Source: Chrysomallon squamiferum (Eukaryota; Mollusca; Gastropoda; Neomphalida; Peltospiridae). Taken from it: 64,000 bases of DNA. Position 1 is the stretch's first letter. Each line of letters starts with the position of its first letter. Where the stretch lies: the NCBI GenBank assembly GCA_012295275.1, contig CM022669.1, forward strand, positions 5,748,368 through 5,812,367, in the 5' to 3' direction. The notes beneath the pieces are model-generated. The model was not told where the DNA came from. It did no database searches and saw only the letters and a list, made by a program, of their open reading frames with translations. The position numbers and the translations under genes are program-made. This document shows, one piece after another, positions 1-64,000 of this stretch.

Positions 1-54946
<54,946 letters not shown>

Positions 54947-56589
54947 ATTATATGGTTTGTATTTTGGACGAATTTGTTTTCAAATTGTTGTAATATGAAT
55001 TGTGCAGCTGTATACATTTTTGAAACAGATAAGAATTGTACTTGTTACTTTACCTTGTTTTATAATTTTGTAGAACTGCACTAGACATTACTTGATAGCT
55101 GTGATAGTATGATAGTAAATGGATAATTTTGTGTTAGTTAATACAGTCTTTGCAATACATGAATTTCTAGATAAAACTATCTAAATTGTCCATCATTATT
55201 CAAAACTGCTAGTTCATATCATCATTATCTTAATTATAAACAATGGCTCATTTATATGTATTATTTATAAATGAAATAACAAATATTTAATAATACAATT
55301 GTTGTGCATTTATGATTTAATCTTTCAGAGGTGAAGAACTATAACTTTAACCTCACCAGCAGTTCCAGCCCAGACTTGAAGATTAGTACACTTGTTAGAA
55401 GAATTAGGACTGGGTGGGTTTTTGTTTTTTTTCCACTGATTAACAACAAGAAAATAATTCAGGATGGTGGATGGTGACTGCTATATTTATAAGAGATACT
55501 TGCTGGAGGAACAGAACTGAAGGAGTTTATTGTTTATGGCTGGGTTGCTTTGTAACTGCATTTCACTGAAAAACTGTATGACATGAACAGAGTTGATGCA
55601 GAATTGACAGCAGGAATTGGAATCAGAAACTAATTAATTAGAAACATGGTAATCTGGGGAGGTTTTCCTGCAAAGAGTACAAGTAATGGAGAAGCTTGTA
55701 TTCCAAAGAATCTGAAGAGAGTGAACCAAATTAATACAGAATATGATTATGAAGAACAGCCATCATGAATGGAGAATTAACTCAAAATATAATCTGGAGA
55801 TACTCAAGTGATCTTACTGAATACTCCAGTGCTGGACATCATTTTGGAAATACTGACAGAACTTTAGCGAATAGAATAAAAACATCATCTTGTGAGCTAC
55901 TGAATAATACGAATAGACCAGAATTAGAACATCATTTGTGACTGCTGGATGGACTTTATCAACAGAATGGAATTAAAAATGGATGTTACTCAATGAATAT
56001 TGAAGAAAATCAAAACAATAATGTTATAGATAATGAATGCCTTTTCGTGTACAGAGTAGAAATACTATAAAACAGAACATCATCATCTTGTATTATGAAT
56101 TATATTTGTGAATAGGATTAAATCAAAACCTAATTTTTTTTTGTGGGCAAAATAGAAATACTAAAATCTAGATTATTTTGAATCCTTGCTTTGATAGAAT
56201 TAGAAGAAAAGAAAAATTTTAAAACGGTTTTATCTCTCAGGATGTTGTCAGGTAACAACTGTTGGTAGAGACCAGGACAAAACCTTTGCATATATTTGTG
56301 ACTTGTATAAGTGGAGAGAATTATAACAGAACACCATCGTTCTTGCATCAAGACAGTTAGTAAACATGCCATCTTTGCACTATACATGATATTTTCTATG
56401 TTTAAAATAGATATTGTTATTTGATTTAGCAGAGAAAGAAGCATTTGTCATCTTTTTATGAAATGTGATTCTGTCCTTGGATTCTGTGCCATGGATCTTG
56501 ATCAGTGGGTATTCAGCAAGTTTATATTATTGACAATGGAATTTTTATATAGAGTGGGAATTTTAATATGGGGCATCTTTATACTTCTG

Positions 56590-56960
56590 TGCTGGACTTA
56601 AATTGTAATACGAGTAGAACATTGTTTCTACTCATACACTGGACTTTAATAGTAGAACATTCTACTCATACACTGGACTTTGATAGTAGAACATTGTTTC
56701 TACTCATACACTGGACTTTGATAGTAGAACATTGTTTCTACTAATAAACTGGACTTTGATAGTAGAACATTGTTTCTACTCATACACTGGACTTTAATAT
56801 AAGTAGAACAAGTTTCTACTTGCATACTGGATTAATTATAATATCAGTAGAAGATAAATTCTACTTATACATTGGACTAAAACGTGAGTGAAATATTATT
56901 TCTGTTTGTGCAAGGACATTAATTATGATGTTAGGAGAACATTGTTTCTACTTCACAATG
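56590..56960 (+). repeat. Tandem hairpin array, about 38 bp units, in the 3' UTR
   Basis: Seven units contain AGTAGAA, a short loop and TTCTACT, separated by CATACACTGGACTTTGAT. An eighth, at about 56931, keeps TTCTACT but has AGGAGAA. Loops vary (CATTGT, CA, CAAGT, GATAAA), yet the 7-bp arms stay complementary. Unit 6 (56801-56821) has an 8-bp stem. Confidence 0.9.
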
Positions 56961-57569
56961 GACATTACAACCAGAACTGTGGATTTTACAGTTTAGTAAA
57001 GTCTTGGAACATTTGAGACTGAGTATCAGTGTGAGTTTTTAAAATGACTTTCAGAGAACTTTTATAAAACAACAAAGAAAACTGGAGTAACAGAACTTAT
57101 AACAACATATTTGTTAATGGCATTACTATATATTTATAGATAGTTGCATTATACATAAATATATATATATATGCATACTACACATATATATAATTTATTA
57201 CACATGTATCAAATGAACACATACACCCACATGCTAAGGGGTATTATTTTAATGTAGTCTACTTTTTTTCTTTTTTACAGAAATGTTTTTTTTCATATTA
57301 CATTTCATACTTCTGATCTCAGTGCATTATGAAAAAAAAGAAAAACAGAAAAACAAATTGTAATCATTTTTTGTTTTATTTTTTTAAATATTATTATTAA
57401 CTTATAATCTTTAAATGGAATCTGTGTTTATGATATTTTCATGTTGAATTACTGTAAATTAATTAACTGATGCTAATTAATGACAAAGATACTGTGGTGA
57501 TACCAGAAAAGGTTGTTTCACTTATTACAATACACAGTACCTGCAAATATAACATGAAGTGTGTTCTTT

Positions 57570-57575
57570 AATAAA
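57570..57575 (+). promoter_or_regulatory. Candidate poly(A) signal AATAAA (proximal)
   Basis: AATAAA preceded by TGTGTTCTTT and followed by TTTACAGTATTAGGCC. No strong GT-rich element follows, so it is a weaker candidate than 61291. Confidence 0.3.
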
Positions 57576-58699
57576 TTTACAGTATTAGGCCAACTAGCAA
57601 ATTCACAGTCTGTATCTGTATACTCTATAAGAATGAATCTTTAAACACATTCAATATATGTTATTTTATGTTATAAATTTATAGGTTTTGGCTCAGTTTA
57701 AATTCTGAGATTTAAAATTATATAATAACAAGACAAAGAGCCTAATGTGTATATTTTATATACTTCAAAGTGACTGTAATATTTTGGGTAGCAACATTTA
57801 CTAATAATTAAGTATAATTTTTAATAAGTCCTTTCATTTTTATTTTACAAATATATATATGTTTAAATGATGAAAAAGAAAGAAGAAATGAGTAATAAAT
57901 ATATTTTACCTTGTTTGCTAATAACGAAGATGACAAAAGAAAGAAAATACAAATGATTCTAATAAAGAGTTTGTATGAAAAAAATAAAATAAAATAATAA
58001 CTTGAAAGTATAAAAATGTGCTTAAGCTCTATGTTTATACTATCAGATACACTTCAAGAACAAAAAGACAAAACAAAAAAACCACAAACAAACAAGCAAA
58101 TAAAAGCATCATTTAAAAGTTTACATTTGTACAACTTGAAAATATTTTAACATGAGAAGCATTTAAGAGTGATCTGAGATTTGATAAGCAGCTGATTCAG
58201 TATTTTTCCTTTCTAGTCTATTTTTACTGTTATTATTATTATTATCATTAATCCTGTATATTAAATGTTTTTTTTTTTATAAACCGCAATTAAAGCAAAA
58301 AGATAAGTTCTTATTCTTTAATTCATTTAATTACAGTTAAATTTTTTTTTTTTTTTTTTTTTGAACACACATTTTCACAATAAACAGCAATAATGGGTTT
58401 TCTCGTAATTTATTTTAACATAGTTTTGTCAATATTAGTCCTTATTTTGTGTGCAATATTTTATGCAACTTTTTAAAATATATATTGTCACATGTAAACT
58501 TTTTTTTTTCTTAAATTACATATTTAATGGGAAGAAGTGGTATTTAGGTTGCGTGGTTGAACATTACTAAATATGTGTATTTATTTTGTGACTAATTAAA
58601 GGGGGAAAAAAACAAGTTTTCATTTTGTACAAAGTATAACTATAAGGAATGTGAGTGATATAATCCTGGTTCTTGTACTAGTACATCTCTTTACTGGAA

Positions 58700-58990
58700 A
58701 CTACGAACATCTGTCCCAGATTTAAACAAATATGATATCAGTATGCACAGAATGGATATTTCATACAAGTCCAGATGGTTATAACAACTTTATATCAGTA
58801 TATACAGAGAAAAATTTGATATTGGTCCAAATGGATATCAGAAGTTTGTATTGGTATATACGAAATAAAATAATTCTATGACAGTCCAGATTCATATAAA
58901 ATTTTATATCAATATATATTAAAAAGGTAATTTTTTATTGGGATATACTGGAACAAAATTTTATATCTGTATGTACTGATATAATTTTTG
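58700..58990. repeat. Decayed tandem repeat, about 65 bp period
   Basis: Four diverged units follow the order TATATCAGTATATACAGA, ATTTGATATTGGTCCA, GATGGATATAACAA. It lies downstream of the stop and may be in the 3' UTR. Confidence 0.65.
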
Positions 58991-59269
58991 AAATTGTCTC
59001 ATTAGGAGATAGAATTTGTACATTATGATGGAGTGACATTAATCATTTTGAGTAAAAATAACAATTACAGTAATAACCTAGAATTTTGATTTGACTGATT
59101 TCTGAGTGAAAAGAAATGAACTGGTACTGTTAAAGACTTTTGGAAATCTGTGTTTCATTCATTAGTATTTATAAAAATTTGTCACCTAATGAATCTTATT
59201 TTTAAATCAGAAACTGTAAATTGATATCTGAATATTAAGAAAAGAAACCTACTTATGGCCATTTTAATC

Positions 59270-59470
59270 CAAAATTTTTAAACATATACTTTGTAACAAC
59301 ACTGGAAGACAGATTTGAAATTTTTATACATGGTCACTGAAACAGAAAATTTCAAAACCTATTTATGGTCATTGTAACAGATATTTCAAATCTGTATGTG
59401 GTTAATGACACAGAAAAATCTGAAATACATGTTGTCACTGTATAACATGAATAAAAAAATGTTTGAAACC
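59270..59470. repeat. Decayed tandem repeat, about 40-50 bp period
   Basis: Four units of TTTATGGTCACTGTAACAGA followed by AATTTCAAAACCT, diverged. TGGTCATTGTAACAG and TGGTCACTGAAACAG are the clearest pair. Confidence 0.65.
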
Positions 59471-60753
59471 TGTGTATAATGATACACACATTATTGGGCT
59501 GGCTATTTTAAAAAAAAAAAAAAAAACATAATATCAAAATGTTCCTATTCCTTGGACAGTACATTCCTATATTTTTCTATTAGAGAAATTTGTTTATTTT
59601 TTCACATTTCTGCCTGGCATGATGAAACTTTTGATGTTTGAATAAACAGTAAACTGTTAAATGTATTTTATTGATCATAATTTTCATCCGTCTTATTTCA
59701 TTTCAAATTTTTATTTTTTTATTTTTTTGAAATGTTTGTTTTCTTGTTTGAGTAACTAACTCCATACTTTGGGCTTAGGTGTGTGTCTAATAGATTTTGG
59801 TTTAAAAGTGAAATGATTCATGGAAAGTGTGTTAGAGATATTGTTTGTTTTTTTTCTTCTTTTTTTTTTTGAATGTAGTAATTTGTGGAAAATGTTGTCA
59901 AGATGAAAAAACCAGCAAATGTGATGTAGTTATTAACGTGTCTTGTGAAAAACAGTTTGTTGAATGGAGAAATCTGATAAAGTTATTTACCAATTTGGTA
60001 AAAGTGATACTGTTATATATATAAACATTTTATTAAAATGCAAAGTAACTAAATAAACACATTTTTATCATTACACACACCATGTACCTGTTTTTGTATC
60101 TGATGCTGTCCATGGAGAATATAGCAATAATGTATACAAGTAAGACCATTTTCATAAGTGTTTGCTTCTGTAATTAAAAAGGAATGTAGAGTTTATACTT
60201 TGTTGTAATTATGATATTTTGTCAAGATGAGATTTAATGTTTTTAATTTTTTTAATTTTTTTTTTTTTTTAATTGAAATCCATTCATTTTGGTGTTGGAA
60301 TTTGTAATTAGTTCTTTAGATTGAACTACTTCCATTTTCAGACAGTGATCTAATTTCACTTTCAGTTTTGGTATGTTTTGTGAACTTTTAATTCCATTTT
60401 GTTTTTTCTTCGTAGTTTTGAACGGATTATTGTGAGAAAACTTCACTAGGCCATTAATTTACAAATGCTAATCTGAAAATTCTATGAAACTCTACTATTA
60501 ATGAGAATTTTTCTTTATGTAGATTGTAACTTTTATTTGTCTTTTCTTATTATTTTTGGTAATTGTTTTGTTGTTTTTTTTGTTGTTTTTTTTTTATCCT
60601 GGATATATAATTAATTAATAGTTTTGTGTGTATTTGCCATTAACACCTCATACTACAAGACAGCAATGAATATAATTAATTTTTCAAAATATATTGTCAC
60701 AAGGGCCTGTGTGTGCTATCAATTATTTTTTTATTTTATAATTCATATTATTA

Positions 60754-60758
<5 letters not shown>

Positions 60759-60821
<63 letters not shown>
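60759..60821. repeat. (ATT)n microsatellite
   Basis: About 21 uninterrupted ATT units. Confidence 0.95.
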
Positions 60822-61290
60822 GATTTTACAGATAACCATTTCATAAGTTTGAGAATTTTTATTTTTATTAGTTTAATATTGTCATGGCAATACAATGGTG
60901 CTTGTTCACAGATTTACTTGTTACATAACTTCAGAGAGAAGTTTTCTTAGTTACTTGTTTATTTTTTCGACTCACTTCTCATATCTGAAAGTGAATTAAC
61001 ATTTGTTTTGTGTAGTTGTTTCTCATAAATTTTTACATTTTTTAAAACGTTTCGAGCTCTTTTCTGTTACAATTCATAACATTTGTTTGTTCGTGTTTTC
61101 CTGTACATTTCTTCTTTTTTTATATATACAAATTATAATAATTTTTTTTAAAAATTAAAAAAAAAAAAAATTAAAAATGTTTATAATCATTAGGGGTGGA
61201 TTCTCTTATTACTATTATTGTTAAAATTATATAATTTCCTATAACGTTATAAAGTTGCTCCTGATAAATATTTATGTATAATCCATTTGT

Positions 61291-61296
61291 AATAAA
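61291..61296 (+). promoter_or_regulatory. Candidate distal poly(A) signal AATAAA
   Basis: AATAAA with a T/GT-rich downstream element (TTCTTAGTGGTCTTCTTGTT) about 15-40 nt later, the best arrangement among the signals after the stop codon. It would give a 3' UTR of about 6.4 kb. Confidence 0.35.
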
Positions 61297-62527
61297 ATGG
61301 TTAATTTTTCTTAGTGGTCTTCTTGTTTGTTATTTTAAAATTTATTTTTAAAATTTATTTATTTGTTTGTTTATTTATTAAACCACTAGAATAACTCCAG
61401 CTTGTTAAACATTTAAATAGTATACGAGTTTTATGAACGAAGACAAAAAAAACACTTTTTAAAAAAAAAATACGATCACAAAATGTAGATAAAATATGGT
61501 GCTATTCCATTGTCTATATTATCGTAAAAAATAATAATATAGCAGTAGTAATATTAATATTAATAGTACTAGTAGCGGTAGTTTTAGAAGTAGTAATAGT
61601 AATAGCAGCAAAAGTCCACTGGCATCACTACATGCTTGTGATCCAATTTTTATTAAGCAAGTATTTTTTAATTTAATTTTGAGACGTCGTTTACAAGTGA
61701 ATTAAATTTCAAGAAACGGTCATTATCACATTAATAATAATAATAATAATAACGAAGACCGTTGATTCAGCATTTATACATTTATTTTAATGTGAGAAAA
61801 AAAAAAAAAAAGAGAAAGAAATAAGGGAGGAAGGGTCACAGCACGATTAACATATTAACTTCCTGCAGATGATATTACGTAAAAATTATCCGCCTCAATC
61901 TGAAATAAAACTTAAATTTTTATCGTCTGCTATGTCGTCTGTTGTCCTCGCTTTATAAACATTTGGTGTGCGCTCTCGAGACGTGAAATGTCAAAAAGTG
62001 TGATCTCTGATTACGTTCAAAGAAGAGGAATGGGGGAATGTCAACAGATAGGTGAACTCTGTCGTAACATTTAGCCGATAAAAGAATTGTTTAAATTCTT
62101 ACACATAACACTCCACCGACTGCACAGAATACCGCTACCTCCATATGTTGGCCAGTTAGTTCGTCGATGCCAAATAAATATGTTTTTCAAAATATGTAAG
62201 TTAAAACAAAAATGGAAAACTTCAGTTATCGAAGTAGATTCAATAACCGATGGTGAAGGTAAAGAAAAAGAAGGAAAGAAAAGAAGAAAACGAAAACATC
62301 GATGATGATAATCAGTCGACTTTAAAAAATGGTGATGTTTGTTTTATTACGTATCTTACATTAGCTTACGATGCATTAAAACTGTATTGAGATATTTAAT
62401 ACGAAATTATTTTCAATGATCAAAACAGGGTTGGTTAAAATATCGTTAACAAAAGAAGAAAACAGTACTATTACATGAAATTTCAAAAAATAAGGTTGCT
62501 TCTTCACATACAATTCAATGAAATATT

Positions 62528-62609
62528 AAGATATTTCTGTATATTTAAACACATGCATGTGAGCATATAAGATATTTCTGTATATTTAAACACATGCATG
62601 TGAGCATAT
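62528..62609. repeat. Perfect 41-bp tandem duplication
   Basis: AAGATATTTCTGTATATTTA plus AACACATGCATGTGAGCATAT occurs twice with no differences, so it is recent. Each unit holds the palindrome ACATGCATGT. Confidence 0.95.
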
Positions 62610-62874
62610 GTTGTACACGTTACTTGCCAGTTTTAAGCCAGTAGAATCTTGTATCCAAAGATATATATATATATATTTTTTTTTAATTTGAGAATTCCCG
62701 GACCCACCTATAGCTTGTCGAAGAACCGGATGTTCATTATTTTATACACTGATAATTTGAAGATTTTCATTTCCTTTCAGTAGTAAATTGTTTGGAATTA
62801 GAAATGTAGATGTCAGTTTGTTAATTTGTATTGTAGACACAGTCATTATTTTCACATCCAAAAGCACGCGCTTG

Positions 62875-62922
<48 letters not shown>
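62875..62922. repeat. (CT)n then (CA)n microsatellite
   Basis: Six CT units run directly into about 17 CA units. Confidence 0.95.
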
Positions 62923-62924
<2 letters not shown>

Positions 62925-63487
62925 TTGGTTGTTTATTTTATTTTATGAAGTACGATCAATATATTAGTCACAAATCATTCGTGTCCTCTCCCTTAATTCA
63001 TTTACGAAATTACAATTCAAAACATACCTTGATATGAATACTTTAATAATTTTTGTATGATGTAATTATAAATTATTACGTACTAAGATCTGTTCATTTT
63101 TTAATAAATAAATAGAATTAAATAAAAATAATTGTCGTTTTATCTCTTTTTTTTCCCCCTTTGTTTTTTTTTAATTTTTATTTCCTGCCGGAAAGTTAAT
63201 TGAATAGAAATTACAACAACGTGACACTGACTCATAAATGTCAATATTGCTGGTGGCATTTGATTATCAGACGAAGTCTCACAGCCCCCTCTACAAGGTC
63301 AATTGGCGTCTAGACAAGAGGAAAGAACTCTGATGTCATCACTGGTGATGCTTCGTCTAGACAGGGTTCGTATACTGTGACATAAAAAAAAGTTTAATTA
63401 TTATTTTTTTTAATACAGAATAAGTATCTCTCTGTCTCTGTCTATATATCTGTCTGTCTATCTGTCTATTTATTTATCTTACTATTT

Positions 63488-63489
<2 letters not shown>

Positions 63490-63526
<37 letters not shown>
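63490..63526. repeat. (TA)n microsatellite
   Basis: About 18 TA units, preceded by imperfect CTGT/CTAT repeats at 63427-63480. Confidence 0.95.
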
Positions 63527-63530
<4 letters not shown>

Positions 63531-63961
63531 TCAAGATTATATGTGTGTGTGTTTCTATGCATGTACATATGTGTACGAATCAGAAACCGCGATGAAAAAG
63601 TGCAGTTACTTTTTACAACACTTTCTCTACCATTACTCAATGAGAAACAAACCACAACTAGCGCATGTTGTAATTCAATTATCCAGTCAGCTGTCTCACT
63701 CGAGAGTTTAACTTTTAACATAAAAAACAGCGGATTGAAACTTGGTGGCTGCAGTTCTCACTTTCTGAATATTCACTATGCCATTTCCAGTTTATCCAGC
63801 GATTTATCAATAGTCGTATTTTGTAGTAATGTGCATGTAAAAGATTTCTTGACGGTTATTGATTTTACCATGTAGTAGCGGGCTTCCTGTCTCACATTTT
63901 ACTGTTACACAACATTTTTATTTTGTTTTTCCAAATTGTATATTGCATTTTTCACAATCAC

Positions 63962-63967
63962 TATTTA

Positions 63968-64000
<33 letters not shown>
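63962..64000. repeat. (ATT)n microsatellite at the window edge
   Basis: At least 12 ATT units; the right end is outside the window. Confidence 0.95.

Larger units (their letters stand above)
54947..61320 (+). other. 3' UTR and downstream, end uncertain
   Basis: AT-rich sequence with no supported coding region. Possible poly(A) signals AATAAA lie at 55875, 57570, 57894, 57961, 58379, 59641, 60052 and 61291. That at 60052 is followed by a GT/T-rich stretch, and that at 61291 by TTAGTGGTCTTCTTGTTTGT, the best-looking downstream element. The stretch includes a tandem hairpin array (56590-56960) and decayed repeats (58700-58990, 59270-59470). The true end cannot be fixed from sequence. Confidence 0.6.
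61850..64000. other. Intergenic region with CpG-bearing patches, no gene recognised
   Basis: CG dinucleotides are commoner at 61850-62310 (TATCGTCTGCTATGTCGTC, GCTCTCGAGACGTG) and 63180-63380 than upstream. There is a perfect 41-bp tandem duplication (62528-62609), a CA array (62888-62921), a TA array (63490-63526) and an ATT array running off the end (63962-64000). It may be a regulatory region between genes. Open frames here show no domain. Confidence 0.5.

Noticed and set aside
63543-63875. 110-codon frame near the right edge
   Set aside because: No recognisable domain and no splice or promoter support; possible chance frame in less AT-rich DNA.

Overview
This window is animal nuclear DNA. 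It is very AT-rich and full of microsatellites and minisatellites, and its coding sequence is cut into small exons by spliceosomal GT-AG introns of 0.2 to 13.3 kb. The protein is a metazoan-type Rho exchange factor. The repeat style and long AT-rich introns suggest a lophotrochozoan invertebrate, possibly a mollusc. That taxon call is a guess from texture and from recalled protein families; no marker gene supports it.

One gene on the + strand spans almost everything. I can thread 31 coding exons from base 1 to the stop codon at 54944-54946. Every junction has GT and AG, all phases agree, and the coding total is 3,807 nt (1,268 residues plus stop). The 5' end lies outside the window, because the first exon is cut by the left edge. 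The protein is an Lbc-family RhoGEF of the ARHGEF2 (GEF-H1) / ARHGEF18 / ARHGEF28 / AKAP13 group. In order it has an N-terminal helix and basic region, a C1 zinc finger (about residues 106-153), a low-complexity and acidic linker, a DH domain (about 326-525), a PH domain (about 535-660), a first coiled coil (about 668-715), a RAETF-type conserved patch (785-794), a Ser-rich linker, a second coiled coil (918-1033), and a Ser/Gln/Pro-rich tail ending in a possible PDZ ligand. Residue numbers count from the first codon in this window.

Layout: 1-9128 holds exons 1-5 (N-terminal region and C1). 9129-22448 is a 13.3-kb intron with minisatellites, a CTCF-like site, a SINE-like head, a possible alternative first exon and a Tigger-like MITE. 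22449-32938 holds exons 6-12 (linker). 33202-39529 is a dense block of exons 13-25 (DH, PH, coiled coil). 40078-54946 holds exons 26-31, separated by two introns of 6.8 and 5.6 kb. After the stop, an AT-rich 3' UTR of unknown length carries a tandem hairpin array and a ladder of AATAAA sites. From about 61,850 to the end no gene is recognised, but CpG-containing stretches could be regulatory.

The most unusual structures are a minisatellite that contains the 5' splice site of exon 27, a 3' UTR array whose units keep a self-complementary stem while the loop changes, a TA-flanked Tigger-like MITE, and a possible internal first exon that would give a C1-less isoform. I saw no second protein-coding gene and no defence, phage or CRISPR-like system.
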